NCBI RefSeq assembly: GCF_900107275.1
Contig: NZ_FNPI01000023.1
Coordinates: 27,675 to 91,674, forward strand
Direction of reading: 5' to 3'
From: Evansella caseinilytica
GTDB taxonomy: Bacteria; Bacillota; Bacilli; Bacillales; Salisediminibacteriaceae
DNA: 64,000 nt
Under the pieces are notes generated by a model. It ran no database searches and was not told the origin of the DNA. It saw nothing but the letters and a program-made list of their open reading frames with translations. Positions 28,193 through 37,097 of the stretch are shown piece after piece (positions within the stretch are counted from its first letter, which is position 1; every line of letters starts with the position of its first letter). The translations under genes were made by a program, and so were the position numbers.

Positions 28193-28568
28193 CCGGCAGC
28201 AATTAATTCCTATAGAGAATGTTCAAACATGATAAAAACCGATCTTTTTGAACAAACACATATGCAAACGAGTCCAGCAGGGGCGGCTTCAAAGGGCGGA
28301 TCATGCCTTTTTGGCCGCCTCTTGCTGCTTGCCGTTGAGATAAATGCTATTTTCTAAAAATTTGGCGCTCATTGCTTTGGAATCGTAAGCACAGCTTGTT
28401 TTACGACATTCAAATAACCAATTTTCATTTTCCTTCCGGGCAATCTCGTCCCTGTTTTTATTTGTGAATGCCGGAATGGATAAAAAACATATTTTTGGAC
28501 ATCCATTCAGCAATAAAAATAGTATAATATAAAGAAAATTGTAAATAAGAATCGAAGGTGTTCCAATA
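28193..28568. repeat. Intergenic region with dispersed inverted-repeat element
   Basis: TGTTCAAA at 28220-28227 and GATCTTTTTGAACAAACAC at 28241-28259 form one copy of the dispersed element. A small stem (GGGCGGATCATGCC region, 28293 onward) follows. The minus-strand frame at 28301-28714 overlaps the next gene and is not called. The transporter ribosome site AAGGTG is at 28555-28560. Confidence 0.6.
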
Positions 28569-29909
28569 ATGACCATGGATGTAGATGAACAAATAACATT
28601 TAAAACATTGCTTTTCTTTTTTATTCCACTTGGACTTTCCGCAAGTCTCGTAACAATATCCCACGTGATCATTAACAGCACGCTTGCCAGAGCAGAAAAT
28701 TCAGAGTTCATCATTGCCAGCTACGCCATTGCCATGAGCATTTTTGTTTTTACGGAAAGAACCGCGGTGCTGATGCGGCAGACATGTTCCGCGCTTGTGA
28801 GAGACAGACAATCTTTCCAGCAAATGTACGCAGTTGCTATTTATGTGATCTTGTTTCTTTTTTTTGTATCTTCTTTGGTAGCTTATACTCCCGCGGGAAA
28901 TTGGCTGATTTCAGCCACATTCGGCATTGACGCGGACATGGCCTGGCAAGTGAAGCATATTTATCAAGTACTGATCTTCGTTACGATCTTCTCAGCAGTA
29001 CGGTGTCTTTTTCACGGAATCATCATTTCCAACCGGAAAACAAAATGGCTGACGATCGGCATGGTCATCCGCCTGGCCATCATGTACGGCCTGTCGTTGT
29101 ATTTTATTTCAACAGGAACGATTACCGGCAGGACCGGGGCCGTTATTTTTCTGGCCGGAATGATGGTGGAATGCTTGATGAGTCTGTGGGAAGGAAGAAA
29201 AATCGTTAAAACGCTGCCGGGGGAAATACCCGGTTCCATTAGAAAGAAAAAGCAAATTTTTTCATTTTACACACCGCTTGTTTTGTCATCGTTCTTTACG
29301 GTGATGATCGGACCGAGCATCAATATTTTTTTAGGAAAGACAGAAAGCATTGAGCTTTCCATCGCGTCTTACGCCGTTGCCCTCAGCATTACTCAGCTCG
29401 TTACCAGCTTTTTTTCCTATACTCATCAAATTGTGTTGAATTTTTTCCAAATCAATGCTGACAAGGTTATCAAATTCAGCTTTGTCATCGGCATTTTGCC
29501 GGCGTTGATGCTTGGAATTTTTTCATATACCGATATCGGTCCGTTTTTTATGGAACATGTGATGGGATTAAACGAAAGAATGGTAACGGCAACGATCCAG
29601 TGTACTAAAATCTTTATGATGTTTGTGGTCATCTTTCCTTTCCTTGATTTTTTCAACGGCTTGCTCATGCTGATGAATCAGACGCGCTTCATGATCGTTT
29701 CCCAAACGACGAATCTGTTGACAACCGTTGTCGTTCTGCTGCTCACCATCAGCTACTTTACCCATTGGAACGGCAGAATCGGGGCGCTGGCGCAATCCGT
29801 CGGCATGCTTTTCGAGCTTGGCGTTATCGTTGTCTTTTTTGTCTTAAACAAAAGCGAATGGACAAAGCAGGCGAAACAAAAGCTGAAAAACGTTTTTTTG
29901 AGTGCGTGA
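28569..29909 (+). CDS. MATE/MOP-superfamily membrane protein (ANKH-like)
   Basis: 446 residues with about twelve hydrophobic helices in two related halves. It has no soluble domain. The overall pattern (long N-terminal half beginning FKTLLFFFIPLGLSASLVTI) is that of MOP-superfamily exporters or flippases, somewhat like the MatE-related, ANKH-like group. It may export a small molecule or flip a lipid-linked one. Start ATG 28569 has AAGGTG eight bases before. It is separated from the next gene by 61 bases, so they may be cotranscribed. Confidence 0.7.
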   Translation: MTMDVDEQITFKTLLFFFIPLGLSASLVTISHVIINSTLARAENSEFIIASYAIAMSIFVFTERTAVLMRQTCSALVRDRQSFQQMYAVAIYVILFLFFVSSLVAYTPAGNWLISATFGIDADMAWQVKHIYQVLIFVTIFSAVRCLFHGIIISNRKTKWLTIGMVIRLAIMYGLSLYFISTGTITGRTGAVIFLAGMMVECLMSLWEGRKIVKTLPGEIPGSIRKKKQIFSFYTPLVLSSFFTVMIGPSINIFLGKTESIELSIASYAVALSITQLVTSFFSYTHQIVLNFFQINADKVIKFSFVIGILPALMLGIFSYTDIGPFFMEHVMGLNERMVTATIQCTKIFMMFVVIFPFLDFFNGLLMLMNQTRFMIVSQTTNLLTTVVVLLLTISYFTHWNGRIGALAQSVGMLFELGVIVVFFVLNKSEWTKQAKQKLKNVFLSA

Positions 29910-29970
29910 GGTTGTTAACTTTTTTCGTAAAAAATTTAACTTGGCAAGAACATTGAGAGGGTAGATCAAT

Positions 29971-30417
29971 ATGGAATATTGGGATTTGACAGAAAATCCT
30001 GCTGGTTTAATTTATAAGGAATTCATAAAGGTTTTGTGTGACTATTCAGATGCCTTCTTTTTCGTAACAAGAAAGGAGCTTAAATATAATCAAGAGATAC
30101 TCGATACATTTCATCCCTATGTCATTCATCGTTATCAAACAAATGAGTGGGCAAATACAATTGCAAAAGGTTCACCAGCAACCGTGTTTGTATTTGCAGC
30201 AAATGCAGACACTTGTCATTTGCTGCAGCAATCTGCCAATGCTCTGTACGATTGGGTAGCTCCAAACTTACCGGAGGATTTAACGTTTATAAAAAATCGT
30301 TTTGAATGGTTTACCTCCACAACTCATGAAAAGGATGCGTGTTTTAGTATTCGTTCGGAGTATTATCGAAACATCATTCATACAATTGAAGGGTTGAAAT
30401 TAAAAAAAGTAGAATAG
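29971..30417 (+). CDS. Hypothetical 148-residue protein, AT-rich gene
   Basis: A soluble protein with aromatic-rich segments such as YSDAFFFVTRKELKYNQ and NRFEWFTSTTHEKDACFSIRSEYYR, and two cysteines. I do not recognise it. The gene is visibly richer in A+T than both neighbours and uses many AAT, TTT and TAT codons, a hint of recent arrival. A ribosome site GAGAGGGTAG precedes the ATG. Its position, between a MATE-like gene and a spore-cortex-type hydrolase, gives no clear function; an immunity-like role is possible but unsupported. Confidence 0.6.
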   Translation: MEYWDLTENPAGLIYKEFIKVLCDYSDAFFFVTRKELKYNQEILDTFHPYVIHRYQTNEWANTIAKGSPATVFVFAANADTCHLLQQSANALYDWVAPNLPEDLTFIKNRFEWFTSTTHEKDACFSIRSEYYRNIIHTIEGLKLKKVE

Positions 30418-30499
30418 CTTTCCCGAGTGGGGAAGGTGGTCAAAAAATTTTTCTAAAAAATACAGGATCGGGCATATTAAGCAAAGGGGTGCCGATAAT

Positions 30500-32173
30500 A
30501 TGCATTCGGTTCTGTTTACAAATCATAAAATAACGAAAAACGACCTTGGCTATGACATCATTCTTTATTTAAACAACAAGGAAGAATTCGCAGCGGAATT
30601 AGGAACTTTAACGAAGGAAAGCAAAAAAACGCTTGCCGAAGAAGCGGAAGGCTATGTGAAACAACGGTTTCCAAATCTCAGAGTAAATTTCGTCAAGTTC
30701 ATGATGGGGGGAGCGATACTCGTTTCTACGATGGCGGTGACAGCGTTTAAGCCGGGTGCAGCCTCTGCAGCCGAACAGAACGGAGTAACACAGCAGCAAA
30801 CAGCACAAAACAAATATACAGTAAAATCAGGGGACACACTTTGGAAACTGGCTGAACAATTTCAGACGACAGTCGCGGCGCTGAAAGAGATAAACAACCT
30901 GACATCGGACGTGTTATCTGTTGGACAAATTCTGATAATTCCCGCGGCCGGAGGGACTGGACAAGCTCCGGCTCCTTCGGTTTCACAGCCTTCCGCAACT
31001 CCGACGGCGCCGGGAACAACTGTCCAGCACACCGTCGTTTCCGGCGATACGCTTTCCGGCATTGCCGCCAGGTACGGCTCCACCGTCACCGCCATTCGGC
31101 AGGCGAACAATTTGTCTTCCGACTTGATTCGGGTCGGGCAGACGTTAACCGTTCCTGGGGGCACGACGCAGACGGCTCCCGCACCTTCGCAGCCTTCTAC
31201 GGCTCCGGCGACTACCACCGTTCAGCACACCGTCGTTTCAGGTGATACACTTTCCGGTATCGCCGCTAGGTACGGCTCCACCGTCACCGCCATTCGGCAG
31301 GCGAACAATTTGTCTTCCGACTTGATTCGGGTCGGGCAGACGTTAACCGTTCCTGGGGGCACGACGCAGACGGCTCCCGCACCTTCGCAGCCTTCTACGG
31401 CTCCGGCGACTACCACCGTTCAGCACACCGTCGTTTCAGGTGATACACTTTCCGGTATCGCCGCTAGGTACGGCTCCACCGTCACCGCCATTCGGCAGGC
31501 GAATCAGCTGTCCTCTGACTTGATTCGGGTCGGGCAGACGTTAACCGTTCCTGGGGGCACGACGCAGACGGCTCCTTCGGTTTCACAGCCTTCCGCAACT
31601 CCGACGGCGCCGGGAACAACTGTTCAGCACACCGTCGTTTCAGGTGATACACTTTCCGGTATCGCCGCCAGGTACGGTTCCACCGTCACCGCCATTCGGC
31701 TGGCGAACAATTTGTCCTCCGACTTGATTCGCGTTGGTCAAACATTGACCGTTCCTGGGGGCACAGTAACAGGAAATCAGCCATCAGCTGTCAATGCCGG
31801 ACATTCTCAAGAAGATATTCTTTGGCTGGCGCGAATGATTTACTGTGAAGCAAGAGGAGAGTCCTTGCAGGGCCAAATTGCCGTTGGCGCAGTTATTTTA
31901 AATCGCGTAAAGAGCAGCCTGTTTCCTAATACAATAAAGGATGTCATTTTTGAACGTAGCCACGGTTTTTATCAGTTCACTCCTGCCGCCACCGGCGCTG
32001 TACTGACTGCAACCCCAAACAACACGAATATGGAAGCTGCCGTTCGTGCGCTCAATGGGGAAGATCCAACTAACGGCTCGCTTTATTTTTACAATCCGGC
32101 AAAAACGAATGATCAATGGATAAGAAGCCGGACGGTCTCCACCGTCATCGGCAATCACGTATTCGCTTATTGA
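30500..32173 (+). CDS. LysM-repeat cell-wall hydrolase with SleB/CwlJ-type catalytic domain
   Basis: 557 residues: an N-terminal cytoplasmic-looking ~75-residue segment (MHSVLFTNHKITKNDLGYDI), a hydrophobic helix and signal-like cleavage region (VTAFKPGAASAA), five LysM modules between residues ~105 and ~425, then a SleB-type (Hydrolase_2) domain beginning LWLARMIYCEARGESLQGQ, with the catalytic glutamate in the CEARGE motif. LysM modules 2-5 are near identical and repeat at the DNA level. It should bind peptidoglycan and cut glycan strands (lytic transglycosylase type), either in the spore cortex or vegetative wall. A very strong terminator follows. Confidence 0.9.
   Translation: MHSVLFTNHKITKNDLGYDIILYLNNKEEFAAELGTLTKESKKTLAEEAEGYVKQRFPNLRVNFVKFMMGGAILVSTMAVTAFKPGAASAAEQNGVTQQQTAQNKYTVKSGDTLWKLAEQFQTTVAALKEINNLTSDVLSVGQILIIPAAGGTGQAPAPSVSQPSATPTAPGTTVQHTVVSGDTLSGIAARYGSTVTAIRQANNLSSDLIRVGQTLTVPGGTTQTAPAPSQPSTAPATTTVQHTVVSGDTLSGIAARYGSTVTAIRQANNLSSDLIRVGQTLTVPGGTTQTAPAPSQPSTAPATTTVQHTVVSGDTLSGIAARYGSTVTAIRQANQLSSDLIRVGQTLTVPGGTTQTAPSVSQPSATPTAPGTTVQHTVVSGDTLSGIAARYGSTVTAIRLANNLSSDLIRVGQTLTVPGGTVTGNQPSAVNAGHSQEDILWLARMIYCEARGESLQGQIAVGAVILNRVKSSLFPNTIKDVIFERSHGFYQFTPAATGAVLTATPNNTNMEAAVRALNGEDPTNGSLYFYNPAKTNDQWIRSRTVSTVIGNHVFAY
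31025..31822 (+). repeat. In-gene tandem repeat encoding LysM modules 2-5
   Basis: The unit starting CAGCACACCGTCGTTTC begins at 31025, 31223, 31421 and 31625, giving periods of 198, 198 and 204 bases (66-68 codons). Units are almost identical at the DNA level including the proline/threonine linkers, so they can expand or contract by recombination. Confidence 0.9.
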
Positions 32174-32174
32174 C

Positions 32175-32234
32175 CCTGGCCCCCGACAATTTTGTGACAT
32201 GTCACAAAATTGTGCGGGGCCAGGAACTTTTTTT
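32175..32234 (+). terminator. Strong terminator after the LysM hydrolase, with ACAATTTTGTGA core
   Basis: CCTGGCCCC (32175-32183) pairs with GGGGCCAGG (32216-32224). Inside, ACAATTTTGTGA (32186-32197) pairs with TCACAAAATTGT (32202-32213). A run of seven T follows. The inner core is repeated in the hairpin at 33419-33474. Confidence 0.92.
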
Positions 32235-32340
32235 ACTGTTTTTTACTTTCTTCTTGTATAATAAATAATATGCTTTTACAATAACATAAAATATTACTCT
32301 ACTATTTGTGTGTTTAAGAATTCAGTTAAGGAGAGATATT

Positions 32341-33411
32341 ATGAGCAATATGTTGACAATCGTAAAAACAACCAACCCGAAATCTAAGCCGCCGCAGAAC
32401 CAGCTTGGATTTGGCAAGCATTTTAGCGATCACATGTTCATTATGGATTTTGACCTGGAAAATGGGTGGCACAGCCCAAGAATCGTGCCTTACGCACCGA
32501 TCCAACTGGATCCGGCAGCAATGACTCTTCATTACAGTCAGACCGTTTTTGAAGGACTAAAGGCTTATCGCACAGAAGACGGGCGCATTTTATTATTCCG
32601 TCCGGAGCAAAACCTTGAGCGGTTAAATCAGTCAAATACTCGAATAAGCATCCCGCCAATCCCTGAAAAGGATGTTCTGGAATACCTGAAGCAGCTGATA
32701 GCCACAGACCATGACTGGGTTCCGGCGGCAGAAGGAACTTCTTTATACATTCGTCCGTTTATTATTGCTACCGAACCAAATTTGCGCGTTTCACCGGCAA
32801 ATACATATAAATTTCTGATTATTCTTTCTCCGGTAGGCTCTTATTATCCGGAGGGGATTCATCCTGTCGGCATTCATATCGAAGAAGAGTATACTCGTGC
32901 CGTACGAGGCGGAACCGGAACCGCAAAAACTGGCGGGAATTACTCGGCATCCTATAAAGCGCAGGAAAAGGCAAGCGCACATGGTCAATCTCAAGTGCTC
33001 TGGCTGGATGGTGTGGAAAAGAAATACATTGAAGAAGTCGGGAGCATGAACGTCTTTTTCAAAATCAACGGCGAAATTGTTACGCCTGCATTGAACGGGA
33101 GCATTTTACCGGGAATTACAAGAAAATCAATTATTGAAATGCTTCATGACTGGGGAATGCCGGTCGCCGAACGGCGAATATCTATTGATGAGCTGTGTCA
33201 GGCGTATAAAGAAAACACCTTGGAAGAAGCCTTCGGAACCGGGACAGCGGCAGTTATTTCTCCGATTGGTGAATTTGCGTATAACGGCGAACAGATGATC
33301 ATCAACGAGCGAAAAACGGGAGGATTGTCGAAAAAACTGTATGATACATTAACTGGTATTCAAACCGGAAAACTGAACGATCCATACGGTTGGACAATCG
33401 AAGTAAAATAA
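32341..33411 (+). CDS. ilvE: Branched-chain amino-acid aminotransferase
   Basis: 356 residues of fold-type IV PLP enzymes. Motifs: LHYSQTVFEGLKAYR, GRILLFRPEQNLERLNQS, the PLP lysine in GGNYSASYKAQEKA, EEVGSMNVFF, LPGITRKSIIE and GTGTAAVISPIG. It transfers the amino group between leucine, isoleucine or valine and 2-oxoglutarate. The ATG at 32341 follows TTAAGGAGAG; an upstream ATG at 32308 lacks a site. It is not next to other ilv or leu genes. No T-box was seen in its leader. Related hairpins flank it on both sides. Confidence 0.95.
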   Translation: MSNMLTIVKTTNPKSKPPQNQLGFGKHFSDHMFIMDFDLENGWHSPRIVPYAPIQLDPAAMTLHYSQTVFEGLKAYRTEDGRILLFRPEQNLERLNQSNTRISIPPIPEKDVLEYLKQLIATDHDWVPAAEGTSLYIRPFIIATEPNLRVSPANTYKFLIILSPVGSYYPEGIHPVGIHIEEEYTRAVRGGTGTAKTGGNYSASYKAQEKASAHGQSQVLWLDGVEKKYIEEVGSMNVFFKINGEIVTPALNGSILPGITRKSIIEMLHDWGMPVAERRISIDELCQAYKENTLEEAFGTGTAAVISPIGEFAYNGEQMIINERKTGGLSKKLYDTLTGIQTGKLNDPYGWTIEVK

Positions 33412-33418
33412 AATTCAA

Positions 33419-33474
33419 GGACCATGTCCTTAACAATTTTGTGAACTGTCACAAAATTGTCGGGGACATGGTCC
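33419..33474. terminator. Hairpin between ilvE and DUF2062 with ACAATTTTGTGA core
   Basis: GGACCATGTCC (33419-33429) pairs with GGACATGGTCC (33464-33474), and ACAATTTTGTGA (33433-33444) with TCACAAAATTGT (33449-33460). It lies between convergent genes and probably ends both. T-rich sequence follows on the plus strand. Confidence 0.8.
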
Positions 33475-33475
33475 A

Positions 33476-33910
33476 TTAAATTTTCCAATGTTTGTAAACA
33501 AACATTAGCGCTTCGCGGCGGAATTTTTTCACGATGACATAAACAACGAAGTAAATGGCAATTCCAAAGAATATCAGATTGACAGTCATTCCGAGAAAAA
33601 ATGCTTTCCCAAGCTTGAAACCGACTTCCATTACTGCAGGTTCGGAAGCTGCCTGTACAGCTCTTGCAAAGGATACATGAAGCAGCAGCTTACCGACGAT
33701 GACATTTAATAAAAACATAAAGGGAAAAGCCCAGATAAAGGCTACTCCGCCAATAAAGCCGGCAATCGGATTGCCTTTGACTAATTTAGGACTTATCGTT
33801 GAAAGTACAGGGCCAAAGCCGAAGGTCGGAATAAAATTTATTAAAACTCCGATCGAAAAGCCTATTGCGATACTATGTTCTTTGTCTTTGATCCGCAACA
33901 GCCTCAGCAT
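33476..33910 (-). CDS. DUF2062-family membrane protein
   Basis: 144 residues with about three membrane helices and the family opener RIKDKEHSIAIGFSIGVLINFIPTFGFGPVLS. The ATG at 33910 has no good ribosome site. The frame stays open upstream to an ATT at 33941-33943 that would add KSKLRRLKFL, which is how homologues usually begin, with a GGTGAAC site just before it; an ATT start is therefore a real possibility. Function unknown; some DUF2062 proteins accompany glycosyltransferases. Confidence 0.8.
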   Translation of the reverse strand: MLRLLRIKDKEHSIAIGFSIGVLINFIPTFGFGPVLSTISPKLVKGNPIAGFIGGVAFIWAFPFMFLLNVIVGKLLLHVSFARAVQAASEPAVMEVGFKLGKAFFLGMTVNLIFFGIAIYFVVYVIVKKFRREALMFVYKHWKI

Positions 33911-33960
33911 CAGGAATTTTAGCCGTCGTAATTTACTTTTAATTTTCGTTCACCAGCCAA

Positions 33961-34320
33961 TTCAATAAACTCTCATTATTAGAATATAACTAACAGAAGC
34001 GGTTTTCAATCAATATTTTTTGGAAAAGCGTTTTCAGTCTCCGTTTTTTTCCACCATATATTAAGACGAAACAAAACGAAGAAAATATGCACTTTTTCAA
34101 AATATTTATTTGAGAAGAACATTCCGTACAAGAATACGTACAAAAATAATATTGTAACGGAGATCAAAAAAAAGAATATTTTTCTAATAATGGGATTTAT
34201 AATCCATTTGCAGGAATCATGTTGTTTTTTGTAGAATAAGAAGTATATAAGTGTTTGTTGAAAAAATAAAAAGCACGTTGGATCACCGGGAACACTATTT
34301 TTTATATTGGGGGAGTTTGA
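33961..34320. other. AT-rich intergenic region before prs
   Basis: Mostly low-GC sequence without a gene. GTGTTTGTTGAAAA at 34251-34264 is a variant arm of the dispersed inverted repeat, about 60 bases before prs; no good second arm is present. TTGGGGGAG near 34307 is the prs ribosome site. Confidence 0.5.
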
Positions 34321-35277
34321 ATGTCAGTAACGAATGACAACGCAAAAATGAAAGTGTTTACATTAAATTCCAACATGCCGCTTGCAGGAGAAATCAGCAA
34401 GTACATCGGAATCGACATGGGAAAGTGCATCGTAAAAAGATTCAGCGACGGGGAGATTCAGCTCAGCATCGAAGAAAGTATCAGAGGATATGATATTTAC
34501 TTGATTCAAACGACGTCACAGCCGGGCAACGAATATTTGATGGAGCTGCTGATTATGATCGATGCAATGAAGCGGGCTTCTGCGAAAACGATCAATTGTG
34601 TCATACCGTACTTTGGATATTCCCGCCAAGATCGCAAAGCGCGCTCACGGGAACCGATTACAGCCAAACTGATTGCTAATCTTTTGGAAAAAGCAGGAGC
34701 AACGAGAGTGATCACAGTGGACTTGCACGCACCGCAAGTGCAGGGTTTTTTTAACATTCCAGTGGATCAATTGCTTGCTTTCCCGATACTATCCAACTAT
34801 TTTGTCGATAAAGCATTCGAGAACATTGTTGTCGTTGCGCCAGAGAATAACGGTGTGGTCAGGGCAAGACAGCTCGCAGACAAGCTGGATGCTCCAATTG
34901 CGTTTATCGACCGCAATCGTCGGCCAAAATCATATATCCCTCACGGCATGGAAATCATGGGCGACGTAGAAGGAAAAACTGCAATTATTATTGACGACAT
35001 GGTGGACACAGCAAGAACGATCACTTCCGCCTCCACTGTCTTGATAGAAAAAGGGGCGAAGGAAGTGTATGCCTGCTGTACCCATCCGGTATTGTCCGAG
35101 CCCGCTGTCGACTGGATAAAGGAGTCCGAAATCAAAGAACTGGTGACAACGGATTCCATTTATCTGCCAAAGGAAAAACAAATAGATAAAATCACCGTCC
35201 TTTCCATTGCACCGCTGCTGGCAGAGGCAATGATAAAAGTACAAACCAATCAATCCGTCAGTACACTGTTTGATTGA
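34321..35277 (+). CDS. prs: Ribose-phosphate pyrophosphokinase
   Basis: 318 residues, full length for Prs. Conserved parts: [62 protein letters not shown], and the PRPP loop [14 protein letters not shown]. It makes PRPP from ribose-5-phosphate and ATP. The usual Bacillus prs lies beside glmU; here that neighbour is missing, so this may be a second copy. The KRFSDGEI form and the less strict [16 protein letters not shown] flag loop support a paralogue. Confidence 0.93.
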   Translation: MSVTNDNAKMKVFTLNSNMPLAGEISKYIGIDMGKCIVKRFSDGEIQLSIEESIRGYDIYLIQTTSQPGNEYLMELLIMIDAMKRASAKTINCVIPYFGYSRQDRKARSREPITAKLIANLLEKAGATRVITVDLHAPQVQGFFNIPVDQLLAFPILSNYFVDKAFENIVVVAPENNGVVRARQLADKLDAPIAFIDRNRRPKSYIPHGMEIMGDVEGKTAIIIDDMVDTARTITSASTVLIEKGAKEVYACCTHPVLSEPAVDWIKESEIKELVTTDSIYLPKEKQIDKITVLSIAPLLAEAMIKVQTNQSVSTLFD

Positions 35278-35387
35278 TAACAGGGAATTTTTGTGAAATA
35301 AAATTGCAATCTGCACCTCCATTGTGTAAGCTATTTGTAAGCATTTTCTAAAAAAAACAGAATGAAACGGATATGGGGAAATGATTT

Positions 35388-36281
35388 GTGATTAATCAAT
35401 TACAACTGGTCAGCGGATACAAGTTGGATGGGAAGTACGGGGAAAGTTTCAACCGCTTGGCAACCGCGGTTTTCGGCATTGATTTTCGGGATTGGTATGA
35501 AAAAGGCTTTTGGTCTGATCGCTATGTTTGCCATTCTTATGTGGACGGGAAAAAAGTGATCGCAAATGTTTCGACATATAAAATGGACATGGTCATTGCC
35601 GGCGAGCAGAAAACAGCGATCCAGATCGGCACTGTGATGACAGATCCAGCCTATCGCGGCAACGGACTGGCAGCGAAATTAATGCTCACCGTATTAGCGC
35701 AATACGAGAGGTCTGCAGATTTTACCTTTCTGTTTGCCAATGAATCCGTACGTGATTTTTACCCTAAATTCGGGTTCAGAGTACAACCAGAAAGCCGATT
35801 TTCTATAGCGGTAAGTCACGGAAATGCTTCTAACACCATCGGCATGAAGCAATTACACCCTGCTACCATGCCGGAAGATTTGCAGCTGATACTCGGTATT
35901 TTTTCCAAACGAAAGCTTTCTCCCATTCTGGATGTCATCCATACGGAGCCGCTCTTAAGCTTCTATTGCTTGTCGGAATTTTGCGAAAATATTTATTATC
36001 TTCAGCCGCTGCACAGCATTGCCATTTTCCGCATCGTGGAAGGCACCCTTCATCTATATGATGTCATACGCAGCCATGACTTTCCTTTCCGCCGGCTCAT
36101 GGACTATCTTGGCCGCAGCGACATCCAAAAGGTAGTTTTCCATTTCACGCCTGATTTCAAAGATTTGAAGCCTGTCGCTGAACGAAAGCAGCAAAGCGGA
36201 AATACCAATATGTTGTTTGTAAAAAGTATTACCGATCCCTTTCCAGAAACATTTACGATCCCCATCCTTGCGCATTCATAA
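35388..36281 (+). CDS. GNAT-family acetyltransferase (two-domain, Eis-like layout)
   Basis: 297 residues. The N-terminal GNAT domain has IGTVMTDPAYRGNGLAAKLM, the acetyl-CoA loop (R-G-N-G-L-A), and FLFANESVRDFYPKFGFR. The second half (about 150-297) is a GNAT-like second lobe without its own CoA loop, as in two-domain Eis-type enzymes. It acetylates an amine substrate that cannot be named. Start is GTG at 35388 after TGGGGAAATG. Confidence 0.85.
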   Translation: MINQLQLVSGYKLDGKYGESFNRLATAVFGIDFRDWYEKGFWSDRYVCHSYVDGKKVIANVSTYKMDMVIAGEQKTAIQIGTVMTDPAYRGNGLAAKLMLTVLAQYERSADFTFLFANESVRDFYPKFGFRVQPESRFSIAVSHGNASNTIGMKQLHPATMPEDLQLILGIFSKRKLSPILDVIHTEPLLSFYCLSEFCENIYYLQPLHSIAIFRIVEGTLHLYDVIRSHDFPFRRLMDYLGRSDIQKVVFHFTPDFKDLKPVAERKQQSGNTNMLFVKSITDPFPETFTIPILAHS

Positions 36282-36289
36282 ATCAACAA

Positions 36290-36412
36290 TCCGCAGCGCG
36301 TGTCCCACCGGCTTCAGATGCAACGGTCTCGGCTTTACTCCGCCTGACAGGAGGCGGGGAAACTCCGGAGCATCAGCTCGGAGTATATCAACGCGCAAAC
36401 GAACTTGCCGCT
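36290..36412. mobile_element. Structured GC-rich sequence resembling an IS200/IS605 right end
   Basis: Contains CCGCC/GGCGG (about 36340-36360) and ACTCCG/CGGAGT (about 36362-36385) hairpins in series in a short GC-rich block between two genes. Reading one frame gives a short peptide rich in R and G, like a decayed C-terminal fragment of a TnpB-type protein. The similarity is by eye only. Confidence 0.3.
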
Positions 36413-36426
36413 TAGGAGGTATTTTT

Positions 36427-36969
36427 ATGAAAATCGGTCTGATACGTCACTTTAAAGTAAAGCGGGGCTATCCTGATAAATGGGTTACATCGAAGGAATT
36501 GATGAATTGGGCTGTGGAATATGACGAGTCGGACGTCATAGAAAAGAAAATAGATTTAGGAAATATCCAGTGGAAGCACTGTTTTTCCAGCGACCTGGCA
36601 AGAGCGCAGCGAACAGCGGAAAACACGTTTTCCGGAAACATTGTTTTTTTGGAAGAATTACGGGAGATACGGATTTCTCCGATTTTCTCCATGAACCGGA
36701 AATTACCGTTATTCATCCACATGCTGTTGATTCGCGCTGCCTGGTTTTTTAACCATAAGTCACAACCGGACGGAAAAAAGCAAGTGACGGAACGCCTCAA
36801 TCAAGCGTTGGATAAAATGATGGGCTTGCAGGAAGACGTCCTTATCATCAGTCATGGCGGTATTATGATGTTTCTGAGCAGAGAGCTTAAAAAGCGGGGA
36901 TTCACCGGCCCGGCATTAAACAGACCACAGAACGCCAGGCTTTACCTTTATGAGAAAAATATGCTGTGA
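36427..36969 (+). CDS. Histidine phosphatase family protein
   Basis: 180 residues of the phosphoglycerate-mutase-like fold. The catalytic RH is in IGLIRHFKVKRG near the start; FSSDLARAQRTAENTF and ISHGGIMMFLS carry the other active-site residues, the last holding the second histidine. Residues 100-125 include a hydrophobic LPLFIHMLLIRAAWFFN. ATG follows TTAGGAGGT. A phosphoryl substrate cannot be named. Confidence 0.88.
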   Translation: MKIGLIRHFKVKRGYPDKWVTSKELMNWAVEYDESDVIEKKIDLGNIQWKHCFSSDLARAQRTAENTFSGNIVFLEELREIRISPIFSMNRKLPLFIHMLLIRAAWFFNHKSQPDGKKQVTERLNQALDKMMGLQEDVLIISHGGIMMFLSRELKKRGFTGPALNRPQNARLYLYEKNML

Positions 36970-37097
36970 GTCAACAGAAAAATCCATACATAAGCATGTC
37001 ATCCCAACATGAGCATAACTGTTTCCCAGACTTTTTGACTATCCTTATACAATGAGCGTTCTCTTAAAATACATACTGTCAGGGGGGAGGCGGCCCG

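Noticed and set aside
28301..28714. 137-codon minus-strand frame
   Set aside because: Overlaps the start of the MATE-like gene; no family match and no site.
31025..31822. Regular repeats that could be mistaken for a CRISPR array
   Set aside because: The period of 198-204 bases and intact coding show LysM modules.
32235..32340. T-box leader before ilvE
   Set aside because: No T-box signature or specifier-type structure could be found; the sequence is AT-rich.
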